Source: Acidiferrobacteraceae bacterium
GTDB taxonomy: Bacteria; Pseudomonadota; Gammaproteobacteria; Acidiferrobacterales; SZUA-150
Length of the DNA: 60,256 bases
Reading direction: 5' to 3'
Assembly (NCBI GenBank): GCA_003228915.1
Contig: QIGL01000039.1
Coordinates: 1-60,256, forward strand
Both the position numbers and the translations under genes were made by a program. How positions within the stretch are numbered: the first letter of the stretch is position 1; the number at the start of each line of letters is the position of its first letter. The notes beneath the pieces are model-generated. The model ran no database searches. It had not been told where the DNA came from and worked only from the letters and a program-made list of their open reading frames with translations. This document shows positions 1-9,589 of this stretch, piece after piece.

Positions 1-515
1 TTAAATCAAATCTGTATTTTTGACAAGAAATTGTATTTAAATTTTGACTGCAACCGGCAAGTAAACCATTAAAAACAATTCTGGCGGTAAATAAGACCGG
101 TAAAGCAATAGTCATTCTGGCAAAACCAATAAAATTTCCTCCTGCAATCACTCCAATCAAGGTAATTAGTAGGTGTAAATTTGCCGCCCGGGTCAAAATA
201 ACAAGAACCACAACAAAATTATCGTTGATCTGGGCAATTATCATCACTAAAACGACTAACATCCTGGTTTCGACTGGTACACCAATCGATAACGCCGCCA
301 AAACTGCTGGTATCAAGGCCAGTCATGGCCCCAGCTAAAGGATTAAATTTACTACCCCGGCCGCTACGTCCAATGGTATGGCCATGAGAATGCCAAATAT
401 AAAAAAACCGGCTCCGGCAACAAGGCTCATTAACAATGATTGTGGTAATACGCCACGAACAGGTCGCTGTAAATGGCCAATCCTTGCGCAAAGATGTGAT
501 TTAACAGGGCGTCAA
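1..515 (-). pseudogene. Degraded polytopic membrane protein (runs off the window start)
   Basis: One minus-strand frame reads ...RGVLPQSLLMSLVAGAGFFIFGILMAIPLDVAAGVVNLIL*LGP*LALIPAVLAALSIGVPVETRMLVVLVMIIAQINDNFVVVLVILTRAANLHLLITLIGVIAGGNFIGFARMTIALPVLF..., strongly hydrophobic but broken by in-frame TAG (335-337) and TGA (323-325). Confidence 0.4.
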
Positions 516-562
516 TCAGCGTATTACGTCATGTACGATACGACGAAAATTTGTAGTCAGGG

Positions 563-1306
563 TTATTTAGTTTTGGTGACGAGCACAGCTGCTTCAGAAC
601 GCCCTTCCAGTTTCTGTACTGTGCTTTCAATCCAGTCTTCTGTTAAGCGCCTTATTTGTTCTGCCGAATTTTCCTTACTGTCAATGACGGGCCCGATAAC
701 AATTTTTACCACGCCTGGTTTAATTACAAGCCCACGTTTAGGCCAATAAGTACCGGCATTATGGGCAACCGGGACTACCGGGTACCCGGTTTCATGAGCC
801 AGGATCGGCCCACCCAAACGATAACGGCCTTTTTTGCCAACGGGAATGCGCGTGCCTTCCGGGAAAATAACGACCCATAAGCCACTTGCCAATCGTTCCC
901 GTCCCTGTTCTATTAATTGTCCCATTGCCTTGTGGCCAGAACTGCGATTAATTGCGATGGGGCGCAACAATGCCATGCCCCAGCCAAAAAATGGCACCCA
1001 CATCAGCTCACGCTTCAAAACCCAGGTATACGGCGGAAACAAGTAATTCAGGACAAATGTTTCGTAGGTCGACTGGTGTTTGGCCAAAACAATGGCCGCA
1101 CCGTCAGGCAAATTTTCCAGGCCCTGCACCTCGTATCTCAAATTGCATAACATCTTGAGCAGCCAGATATGGTACTTCGGCCAGGCAGTTACGACCCGGT
1201 AACGAATGATGTAGGGAAATGGAAAGGTCAGTAATGTCAGTGGCGCATACACCACCAGGCTGGACCACATTAACAATCTGAAGAGTATTGAGCGAAGCTG
1301 GAGCAT
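563..1306 (-). CDS. plsC: 1-acyl-sn-glycerol-3-phosphate acyltransferase (PlsC family)
   Basis: AKHQSTYETF (HxxxxD-like variant), VIFPEGTR motif, N-terminal TM segment; next to gmhB. Confidence 0.85.
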   Translation of the reverse strand: MLQLRSILFRLLMWSSLVVYAPLTLLTFPFPYIIRYRVVTAWPKYHIWLLKMLCNLRYEVQGLENLPDGAAIVLAKHQSTYETFVLNYLFPPYTWVLKRELMWVPFFGWGMALLRPIAINRSSGHKAMGQLIEQGRERLASGLWVVIFPEGTRIPVGKKGRYRLGGPILAHETGYPVVPVAHNAGTYWPKRGLVIKPGVVKIVIGPVIDSKENSAEQIRRLTEDWIESTVQKLEGRSEAAVLVTKTK

Positions 1307-1336
1307 ATGTTTTTAACAATCCTGATTGTTATTTAG

Positions 1337-1480
1337 GGAGCCTCTGATTAATTTATCAAGTGGATGATGGCAAGGCAAAAAGGAACGAGAAAGCGGAGTT
1401 TACACGGTAGTAAAAGAGCATTTCGAGTTCCTTTTTAACACAGCCAGCGCCACTTCAGGGATTAATCAGAGGTTCCTTAG
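1337..1480. repeat. MITE-like element E1, TIR-bounded
   Basis: Left end TTAGGGAGCCTCTGATTAAT; right end ATTAATCAGAGGTTCCTTAG; core shared with the element at 53940-54230. Confidence 0.7.
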
Positions 1481-2022
1481 CTTATTTCTTCATTAACCAG
1501 GGCCCGGCTAAATGTCGCCAGGTCATTAAAAACAGGTATGCCTGTAACCCAGGAACTGCTCTCCTGGGTTTTTTTGCCCTTGCCAGTCAGCACCAATACC
1601 GGTCGGGCACCAACTTTGCTGGCGGCCACAATATCCCGCTCGGAATCACCGACCGCAAAAACACCGTTTAGATTCATCTTAAAACGTGCTGCTATTTGGT
1701 CAAAAAGTCCGGTTGCGGGTTTCCGGCAGTCACAACCATCATCTGGGCCGTGGGGACACAAAAATACCCCATCAATCTCGGCACCCCGTTGACGAATTGC
1801 ATGAATCATTTTCAAATGAATTGTGTTGAGGGTGTCCATATCAAATAAACCACGGGCGACCCCGGACTGGTTAGTGGCAATCACAACCTGGTATTGGGCC
1901 CGTTTTAACCGGGCAATGGCTTCCAGGCTGCCAGGGATGGGCACCCATTCATGGGGTGATTTAATAAAGGCATCAGAATCTTCATTGATGACACCGTCGC
2001 GATCGAGGATGACCAGTTTCAT
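1477..2022 (-). CDS. gmhB: D-glycero-beta-D-manno-heptose 1,7-bisphosphate 7-phosphatase
   Basis: MKLVILDRDGVIN HAD motif; CPHGPDDGCDCRKP zinc-binding motif; VGDSERDI. Confidence 0.9.
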   Translation of the reverse strand: MKLVILDRDGVINEDSDAFIKSPHEWVPIPGSLEAIARLKRAQYQVVIATNQSGVARGLFDMDTLNTIHLKMIHAIRQRGAEIDGVFLCPHGPDDGCDCRKPATGLFDQIAARFKMNLNGVFAVGDSERDIVAASKVGARPVLVLTGKGKKTQESSSWVTGIPVFNDLATFSRALVNEEIS

Positions 2023-2058
2023 GGCAAGCCTGGCCCGATTTGTTTTGTTCTGACCTGA

Positions 2059-2439
2059 TTATTCCTGGTCATCGTTGACCCCCCTGAATTCGGACACCCT
2101 GATGCGGCCATTAACCATGCGACTGTCTCGCTTATCAAGAATTTTCATTTTATCCCAAAATGCCTGGTTGAGATCAAACCCTGCGGCAATGGCGGTGCCC
2201 ATGATGAGGATAAACAAATCGGCACATTCCTCGGCCAGCTCCTGTTTTGATTTCCCCTTGGTGACACAGGCAGAGATTTCACCCAGCTCCTCGGCCATCA
2301 ATGCCAGCCGGTAGGTCATTTCTTCGCCACCGGTATTTTTAAAATCATGCTTGTCGTGAAAGGCCTGAACAGTTGCCAGCATATCGCTATATGAGTCGCG
2401 GGAAGAATTCTTTGATGAATGGTTTGTCATGTTGTTCAA
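2059..2439 (-). CDS. MazG-like nucleotide pyrophosphohydrolase
   Basis: LALMAEELGEISACVTKG...ELAEECADLFILI: the EExxE...ExxD pattern of the MazG fold. Confidence 0.75.
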   Translation of the reverse strand: MNNMTNHSSKNSSRDSYSDMLATVQAFHDKHDFKNTGGEEMTYRLALMAEELGEISACVTKGKSKQELAEECADLFILIMGTAIAAGFDLNQAFWDKMKILDKRDSRMVNGRIRVSEFRGVNDDQE

Positions 2440-4574
2440 CCCTGTAATTTTGATAAGTCTGCTATCTGTAAAAATAACTTATTCAGGCGGTATAACAGCG
2501 ATAACCTGTTCTCCCGCACCGTTTCATCGTCAACATTGACCATCACATTATCAAAAAATGAATCGACATCTGGTCGCAGTTGCGCCAACACATGCATCGC
2601 CTTTGTATATTCCTGGCTTTCCATGAGCGGCTGGACTTCTTTTTCTACAAGAACAATGCGATCAAATAATGCGCGCTCGTTTTTATCAGTCAGTAGATCG
2701 GGTTTAACCTCATTCCATTGCGCCTTATTAGCTTTCTTTAAAATATTACTAATTCGTTTATTGGCAGCAGCCAGACTTTCTGCTTCTTTAAGCTTTAAGA
2801 ACGCCTTCACTGCTTTGATCCGGCAATCAAAATCGTAAGGTCGGTTGGGACGACAGGCTAAAACAGATTCGAATACATCACCGGAAAAGCCCTTCTCCTG
2901 GTAATAAGCGCGCAATCGGCCCATTACAAAATCGTAAACGCTTAGTGCAACACTCCTGGCGTCATAACGCTCTTTGTAATATCCGGCTACATCTCGCAGC
3001 GCAGAAAATAAATTCAGGTTTATCTTTTTCTCAATGAGTATGCGCAACGCACCTAACGCTGCGCGCCGTAAACCGAATGGATCTTTTTCGCCCGTCGGTA
3101 GCTCACCAATGGCGAAGATTCCAGCCAGAGTGTCCAGCCGGTCGGCCAGTGCCAATGCCAGGCCAGTTTTAGTTGCTGGCAAGATATCACCGGCAAACCT
3201 GGGCAGATATTGTTCTTCAAGTGCCGCGGCAACTTCGGTATTTTCACCATCATGCAAGGCATAATAACGCCCCATAATGCCCTGTAAATTAGGGAATTCG
3301 TAGACCATACCTGTCATCAGGTCGGCCTTTGCTAGCTCTGATGCGCGATCGATATTTTCTGGTAATGCCCCTGTTTCTTCGGCAATATCCGCGGCTAATC
3401 TTTTTACGCGTCGGACTTTATCGGCAACCGATCCCAGCTTGTTATGAAATACCACACTTTCAAGACTCCTGGCACGATTCGCCAAGGGTGTTTTTTTGTC
3501 CTGCTGCCAGAAAAACTGGGCGTCTGCCAATCGGGCATTGAGCACACGCTCGTTACCTGCTTGTACCATGGCTTTTTTCTTGCTCTGGATGTTGCTGACC
3601 GTAATAAAAAACGGTAACAATTTGCCTCTTTTGTTAACAACCGGAAAGTACTTCTGATTGTCCTGCATGGTAGTGATCAGTGCCTCCTGGGGCACTTCCA
3701 GGTAAAGCTCATCGAATTTTCCAAGAATGGCCTGGGGCCATTCAACCAGGCTTGTCACTTCATCGAGCAGGGCCTCATTTTTTACAATCACGCCCTTATG
3801 TTTAGCCGCCAGTCCATTAATTTGCTTTTCAATTTTCTGTTTCCGTTTAGCAAAATCGGCAATGACAAATCCGTCATTTTGCAAACGCTTTTCATAACTT
3901 AATGCATCCGCCAGGCTAATGGCCTTGGGATAATGGAATCGATGACCATAGGTTTTACGGCCGGCCTTAACCGATAACAATTCGGTTTTAATAATATTTT
4001 TTCCGTGTAATAAAACCAGCCAGTGCACGGGCCGGACAAACTCCGCATCCAGGTCGCCCCAGCGCATGCGTTTTGGAATTGGTAACTGTTTTAAGGCCTG
4101 AGCAAGTATTTCAGGCACAATTTCTTTGGCCTGCCGGCCTTTGGTTTTTACCAGCAGTCCCACATGACCCTCTCGCTGCTCCAGCTTATCTGGCGTAGTT
4201 TTAAGGCCGCGTGCGAAACCCTGGGCTGCTTTTGTTGCCTTACCGTCATCATCGAATGCGGCTTTAATAGCAGGGCCTTTTTTAAAATTCTCCTGGTCGG
4301 GTTGTTTATTTAATACTTTTGGAAATAATGCTGCCAGTCGCCGCGGTGTTGCATATGAACTCGCAACATCATTTTCACTCACCAGTCCGGCTTTCATTAA
4401 TTGCTCAGTTAATGAGCGAGTCAATGCATCGCTTAATTTTTTTAGCGACTTGGGCGGTAATTCTTCAGTACCAATCTCTATAAGCAAAGGCGCAATGGCT
4501 TTTTTTGCAGCAGGCTTTTTGATTTTGGACTTTATTTTAGCCCTGGATTTCTTTTTCTTTTTTCTCGCGACCAT
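2436..4574 (-). CDS. glyS: Glycine--tRNA ligase beta subunit with a Lys-rich N-terminal extension
   Basis: LLIEIGTEELPPKSL; FPVVNKRGKLLPFFITVSNI; full length, upstream glyQ. Confidence 0.95.
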   Translation of the reverse strand: MVARKKKKKSRAKIKSKIKKPAAKKAIAPLLIEIGTEELPPKSLKKLSDALTRSLTEQLMKAGLVSENDVASSYATPRRLAALFPKVLNKQPDQENFKKGPAIKAAFDDDGKATKAAQGFARGLKTTPDKLEQREGHVGLLVKTKGRQAKEIVPEILAQALKQLPIPKRMRWGDLDAEFVRPVHWLVLLHGKNIIKTELLSVKAGRKTYGHRFHYPKAISLADALSYEKRLQNDGFVIADFAKRKQKIEKQINGLAAKHKGVIVKNEALLDEVTSLVEWPQAILGKFDELYLEVPQEALITTMQDNQKYFPVVNKRGKLLPFFITVSNIQSKKKAMVQAGNERVLNARLADAQFFWQQDKKTPLANRARSLESVVFHNKLGSVADKVRRVKRLAADIAEETGALPENIDRASELAKADLMTGMVYEFPNLQGIMGRYYALHDGENTEVAAALEEQYLPRFAGDILPATKTGLALALADRLDTLAGIFAIGELPTGEKDPFGLRRAALGALRILIEKKINLNLFSALRDVAGYYKERYDARSVALSVYDFVMGRLRAYYQEKGFSGDVFESVLACRPNRPYDFDCRIKAVKAFLKLKEAESLAAANKRISNILKKANKAQWNEVKPDLLTDKNERALFDRIVLVEKEVQPLMESQEYTKAMHVLAQLRPDVDSFFDNVMVNVDDETVRENRLSLLYRLNKLFLQIADLSKLQG

Positions 4575-4599
4575 GTCTGATTAATTATTCAAAAATTAA

Positions 4600-5484
4600 C
4601 TATGTGTTCTGAGTACTTTTAACGATTCGAGGAAATCCCAAAGACTCACGACTGTCGTAATAAGCCTGGGCAATCAAGCGGGCCAGCGCCCGCACCCGGC
4701 CAATAAACCTGGCCCGTTCGGTCACGCTAATGGCGCTGCGAGCATCCAGCAAATTAAAACTGTGTGAGGCCTTGAGCACCATTTCATAGGCCGGCAAGGG
4801 TAAATTAGCCTCGATCAGGCGTTTGCACTCACTCTCATAATCATCAAACTGCCTGAATAACAGCTCGGTATTGGCCTGTTCAAAATTGTATCCTGAAAAC
4901 TCGACCTCGTTCTGGTGGTAGATTTCGCCATAACGCACCTGGTCATTCCAGGCCAGGTCAAAAACGCTATCCACCTCTTGCAAATACATGGCAATGCGCT
5001 CGAGGCCATAGGTAATCTCACCGGTGACCGGCCGACACTCGAGGCCACCAACTTGTTGGAAATAGGTAAACTGGGTGACCTCCATACCATTGAGCCACAC
5101 CTCCCAGCCCAGGCCCCAGGCCCCTAATGTGGGCGATTCCCAGTTATCCTCAACAAACCGAATATCATGAATTTTAGCGTCAATACCAACCTTTTTAAGA
5201 GAATTTAGATACAATTTCTGGATGTTTTTTGGCGAAGGTTTAAGTATTACCTGGAATTGGTAATAGTGCTGGAGCCGATTCGGGTTTTCGCCATAACGGC
5301 CATCGGTGGGTCGCCGACAGGGTTGCACATACGCTGCTCGCGTGGGTTCCGGGCCAATGGCGCCGAGAAAAGTCGCCGGATGAAAAGTGCCTGCCCCCAC
5401 TTCCATATCAATAGGTTGCATCAGGACACAGCCCTGATCGGCCCAGTATGTTTGTAATGTCAGGATAAGTTGTTGAAAATTCAA
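4600..5484 (-). CDS. glyQ: Glycine--tRNA ligase alpha subunit
   Basis: [76 protein letters not shown] is diagnostic. Confidence 0.98.
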   Translation of the reverse strand: MNFQQLILTLQTYWADQGCVLMQPIDMEVGAGTFHPATFLGAIGPEPTRAAYVQPCRRPTDGRYGENPNRLQHYYQFQVILKPSPKNIQKLYLNSLKKVGIDAKIHDIRFVEDNWESPTLGAWGLGWEVWLNGMEVTQFTYFQQVGGLECRPVTGEITYGLERIAMYLQEVDSVFDLAWNDQVRYGEIYHQNEVEFSGYNFEQANTELLFRQFDDYESECKRLIEANLPLPAYEMVLKASHSFNLLDARSAISVTERARFIGRVRALARLIAQAYYDSRESLGFPRIVKSTQNT

Positions 5485-5684
5485 AATAAATGTCTTTTTT
5501 AATATTTTATATTTACAAAATTTGTCCGCTTGGAAAGTAGCGTGCGGCTGTCCCTACTATATATATGGTCGCTATCAGCCGCGAGTATCTGTCATTCTTA
5601 ATCAGCTTTCCAGCCATCCGGTCTTGTTTTTGGCTCTGGCCTGACATTAATACGCTGACACTAACCCTGGATCCCACACCTATG

Positions 5685-6455
5685 TTATTGATTTTGAGTC
5701 AGCCAGTAGTAAACCCGCTCGGTTCTGCTTTGGAAGCTTTTAGTGGCAGTGGCCGGATTATGTTTTCTGGGACTTGGCAAGCTGGCCGCCAATTGTGCCG
5801 CCTCCAGGAGTGATAGCTCGGTCACAGATTTTCCCCAGTAATGGCGGGATGCGGCCTCGACCCCGTAAACCCCCAGGCCAAATTCGGCGATATTCAGGTA
5901 GATTTCCAGGATCCGGCGTTTCGATAATCGATCCTCCATGCCCCAGGTCATGAGTAATTCGTGCCATTTTCGTAACGGCGTACGACTGCCGCTTAAAAAC
6001 AGGTTTTTCACGGTTTGCTGAGAAATTGTACTGGCACCGTAGCGCATGCGGCCTTTTTCCACATTGCGTCCCATGGCTTCCCGAAAGGCAATAAAATCAA
6101 AACCACCGTGGTCATAAAAACGACTATCTTCACCCACAATCACCGCCCGGCTGACATGGGCGGGTATTTTACTGATTGGCACCCGGACCCAGTGTCGATA
6201 TGGCCAATTTTTGTGTTTTTTTCTTTCCCGGGCGTAAATATGCATAAAGTTACTTTTAGGCACTGCCCCTTTGCTTAATTTGTCCCAATCAGGCCAGATT
6301 TTGGCCACATAAAACAAATCAACAATTATAATCAGTATCAAGAGGCGCGAACCCCAAACCAGCAGCCGCCATAAAAAACGCAGGCGCCGGGGCTCGTTAG
6401 CAGCTTTCGGCCGCTTCGATTTTTTGTATCGCCAATGCGAGAATCGCCAAAACAT
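5685..6455 (-). CDS. mtgA: Monofunctional biosynthetic peptidoglycan transglycosylase
   Basis: GT51 motifs RAVIVGEDSRFYDHGGFD, GASTISQQTVKNLFLSGSRT, KRRILEIYLNIAEFGLGVYG; N-terminal TM. Confidence 0.93.
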   Translation of the reverse strand: MFWRFSHWRYKKSKRPKAANEPRRLRFLWRLLVWGSRLLILIIIVDLFYVAKIWPDWDKLSKGAVPKSNFMHIYARERKKHKNWPYRHWVRVPISKIPAHVSRAVIVGEDSRFYDHGGFDFIAFREAMGRNVEKGRMRYGASTISQQTVKNLFLSGSRTPLRKWHELLMTWGMEDRLSKRRILEIYLNIAEFGLGVYGVEAASRHYWGKSVTELSLLEAAQLAASLPSPRKHNPATATKSFQSRTERVYYWLTQNQ

Positions 6456-6622
6456 AGTCTAGAAGGTTATGATTGCAATTATATGATTGAAAAAAGACAC
6501 GACATTCCTTTGTTTAGCACAATTTTTATGGCCGCCCTAAATCAAAATCATCGGCAATACGATCAATCTGCCAGTATGACAGGCAGACGGGACCCTATAT
6601 TTCCAGCTGGAGTTGCATACTA

Positions 6623-7936
6623 ATGCAGGCGACCCGCCAACAAAAACAACTTTTTTTTGCGGCTTTAACCGTTTCCCTTATATTCTGGTCAGGCCTGTTC
6701 AGCTTTATTTTTTATGAGCTGGCCAACTTCAGGCTGCTACTGGAACAATACCAGCTGAGCTGGCAGTTGCTACTGGCGGCGGCTTTGGTGGTGCTATTAG
6801 TCACAATTATTGTAAATGTCGTAATCAGGATCCAGCGCCTGGCATATTTACGCGGTTTTGCCGTAAAACTGGGCCCGAATCAATATCCGGACTTGTTTAA
6901 AAGGGTGAAGTCTGTCTGTAAACGTCTGGGGGTAGAACATGAAATACATAGTTACCTGCTCAACCAGACCACCACCGGCAGATTTAACAGCCAGCGTGTT
7001 GGTAAAAAAATACACGTGGTTTTACCCGCCGATAGTGTCGGTATCCTGACCGATCGTCAGGGCAGTATTGATTTTATTATTGGTGCTGAAGTCGCCAGGC
7101 TATTTGTTCCGCACAGTAAATGGTCCTGGCTGCTGTGGCCAAGTACCGTTTTCCCCCTGATTAGTGCGGCCAGGAAAAGACTGGAGCTATTCCGCCGTGA
7201 TGGTATTGCTTTAGCGGCCTGTAAATCACAAGTGGATGCGGCACTGGCCCTGGCTATAAGCGTGGCCGGTGATCCACGCTGGATATCACTGAATATTCCA
7301 GAATTTAACAAGCAAAACGCACCCATCTCTGGTTTTACGATGTCATTAGCAGAATTACTTTCCGATGCACCCTGGGCCTCAAAAAGAATGGCCAACTTGC
7401 GTGCCCTGGCAACAAAAAGTGATGCCTTTATTCCGCGTTATCACCCGTTGTCATACCTGGTGGCGGCCCTGTTTCCTTTTATTCAACCGCTAAAGCTGGT
7501 GTTCCTGTCACAAATACTGGCATTAGGCTTGTGGGTAGTCGTGGCTGGGTACTGGGCGCCAGTTGCAAAAAATTTTACCGCTACTCAAATCGAACTCCGC
7601 TGGCCTGACGAAAATAAACATGCCAAACAGGAGCCTGGCATTAAAACCACAGCCGCGAAAACAACCTCCCGGAATAAACGCCCCTATGCCCGTATCCATC
7701 TCGACCTGAAAAAACTTGGTAAAAAAATCAGGAGTAAAACAAGTAAAAATAATGGTAACCCCTGTGAGCTGTCAGATGTAAACAATATCAAACTAAATTA
7801 TGGAGCCAGTCGTTACGCCTTTGATTGTAATAAACCTATTGTCTATACCCATATCGAACAAGGTGAATTTGAACCCGGCAGGGGCGCCCACATGCAACGC
7901 TACAATTGGAAAAAGAAACGAATTTTAAGTAAATAA
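6623..7936 (+). CDS. Membrane protein with degenerate M48-like domain (predicted pseudoprotease)
   Basis: Two N-terminal TM helices; YPDLFKRVKSVCKRLGV...VGKKIHVVLPADSVGIL...IDFIIGAEVARLF resembles the M48 region around HExxH, but His residues are missing. Confidence 0.55.
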   Translation: MQATRQQKQLFFAALTVSLIFWSGLFSFIFYELANFRLLLEQYQLSWQLLLAAALVVLLVTIIVNVVIRIQRLAYLRGFAVKLGPNQYPDLFKRVKSVCKRLGVEHEIHSYLLNQTTTGRFNSQRVGKKIHVVLPADSVGILTDRQGSIDFIIGAEVARLFVPHSKWSWLLWPSTVFPLISAARKRLELFRRDGIALAACKSQVDAALALAISVAGDPRWISLNIPEFNKQNAPISGFTMSLAELLSDAPWASKRMANLRALATKSDAFIPRYHPLSYLVAALFPFIQPLKLVFLSQILALGLWVVVAGYWAPVAKNFTATQIELRWPDENKHAKQEPGIKTTAAKTTSRNKRPYARIHLDLKKLGKKIRSKTSKNNGNPCELSDVNNIKLNYGASRYAFDCNKPIVYTHIEQGEFEPGRGAHMQRYNWKKKRILSK

Positions 7937-8191
7937 TGCGTGTTATTTACCAGGCTGGCAGATCAAAAACGAGAACATACAGTCAGGGATAGACAGGGCC
8001 TGAACATTGGTTTATCTTGATCTGGCCTTGGGTTAAAGACCAGAATCATCCATGATCATATATTGGCATGCACTGGATAGTTTAGGGGGATAATAAATCC
8101 TGATGAATTATCACCTAAAAGTTCATAAAGAAATGATCATAAAGGCAGGAGGAGATCTCCAAGGCACAAAAAAATAATTAGAATAGTCAAA

Positions 8192-8226
8192 CGGGCCCCA
8201 TTCATTTAAACCGGGGCCCGTTTTTT
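8192..8226 (+). terminator. Rho-independent terminator
   Basis: CGGGCCCC-loop-GGGGCCCG stem followed by TTTTTT. Confidence 0.85.
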
Positions 8227-8276
8227 GTTATTTTGTTATTAATATTTTTTTTAAATACCAGTTTGGCACAAAAATT

Positions 8277-9344
8277 ATGAAGCAATCCCAGGCAAACAAT
8301 CTGAACCAACCCCATAAAGCCATCGCTTTAATATCTGGCGGACTGGACAGCTTGTTGGCCGCAAAAGTAATGATCGAACAGGGCATACATGTTGAAGGTA
8401 TTAATTTTTACACCGGTTTTTGTGTTGAAGGTCATACCCACGCGATCCGTAACCAGGACAAAAAAAAACAAAAAAGAAATAATGCTTTGTGGGTGGCCGA
8501 ACAACTGGGCATCAAGTTACATATCGTTGACGTCATTGATGAATACAAGGATGTGCTCACTAACCCGAAGCATGGTTATGGTGCCAACCTGAATCCATGC
8601 CTGGACTGCAAAGGGTTCATGGTACGCAAGGCCCATGAGTGGATTATTAAACATAATTTCGATTTTATTGTTACCGGTGAAGTCATCGGCCAAAGGCCCA
8701 TGAGTCAACGCAAGGAAACCATGCCGGTAATTGCCCGCGAGTCAGGCGCAAACGACTTGTTACTCAGGCCACTTTGTGCGCAGTTTTTACCTGAAACATT
8801 ACCCGAGAGAAATGGCTGGGTTGACCGTAAGCAACTACTGGCATTCAGTGGTCGTAATCGCAAGCCACAAATGGCACTGGCAAATGAATTTGGCTTTCAG
8901 GACTATGCCCAGCCGGCAGGTGGCTGCTGTTTTTTAACGGACGCCAGTTATGCCAAAAAACTTGGTGATTTGTGGCAGGCAAGGGGTAATAAAAATTATG
9001 ATCTCGACGACATAATGCTGCTGAAAGTTGGCAGACATATTCGCCCCAGTGAGAATATTAAAATTATTATCGCCCGTGACGAGGGAGAAACTAATTTCCT
9101 CAGTGGTTACCGAAAACGATTTACCAGTCTCCAGGCTACCAGCCACACTGGCCCGCTTGCGCTCATAGATGGCGATGCCAGTGAAGCCAATATCAGGTTG
9201 GCGGCACAACTCACGGCCCGTTACGGTAAAGGGCGAGATGCCGAGCAAGTCACGTTTGAAATTCTTGCTGCCAGTGGTCTCAAACACGAGCTCGCTGTTT
9301 CGCCACTACCAAAAGACAACATTCCAGCAGACTGGTTTATTTAA
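8277..9344 (+). CDS. PP-loop tRNA thiolation-type protein (MnmA/ThiI-like N-terminal domain)
   Basis: ALISGGLDSLLAAKVM PP-loop (SGGxDS); NPCLDCKGFM CxxC; VTGEVIGQRPMSQ; GGCCFL; tusA immediately downstream. Confidence 0.7.
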   Translation: MKQSQANNLNQPHKAIALISGGLDSLLAAKVMIEQGIHVEGINFYTGFCVEGHTHAIRNQDKKKQKRNNALWVAEQLGIKLHIVDVIDEYKDVLTNPKHGYGANLNPCLDCKGFMVRKAHEWIIKHNFDFIVTGEVIGQRPMSQRKETMPVIARESGANDLLLRPLCAQFLPETLPERNGWVDRKQLLAFSGRNRKPQMALANEFGFQDYAQPAGGCCFLTDASYAKKLGDLWQARGNKNYDLDDIMLLKVGRHIRPSENIKIIIARDEGETNFLSGYRKRFTSLQATSHTGPLALIDGDASEANIRLAAQLTARYGKGRDAEQVTFEILAASGLKHELAVSPLPKDNIPADWFI

Positions 9345-9364
9345 TTTAGCTGTTTGCCACTATT

Positions 9365-9589
9365 ATGAAAAAGCTCGATGCTACTAACCTGCTCTGCCCG
9401 ATGCCTGTTATCCGAACCCAGGATAAAGTAATCACCATGGCGCCAGGAGAAAAACTGGAAATAACCTGCACCGACCCCGGCGCCCTCCATGACATTCCCG
9501 CCTGGTGTCGAATTAATGGCCATCGCCTGGTCTCTACTGAGGAACGCGATAAAAAAATACTGATAATCATCCAGGTGGGTGGGCCATGA
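9365..9589 (+). CDS. tusA: TusA-family sulfurtransferase
   Basis: LDATNLLCPMPVIRTQDKV carries the CPxP motif. Confidence 0.85.
   Translation: MKKLDATNLLCPMPVIRTQDKVITMAPGEKLEITCTDPGALHDIPAWCRINGHRLVSTEERDKKILIIIQVGGP

Noticed and set aside
563-1306. Multiple overlapping + strand ORFs (e.g. 656..880, 834..1046, 917..1150, 952..1158)
   Set aside because: They are antisense to the well-supported plsC gene and show no family motifs. The same reasoning was applied to antisense ORFs across glyS, the M16C protease, ubiH/ubiI, ilvA and others.
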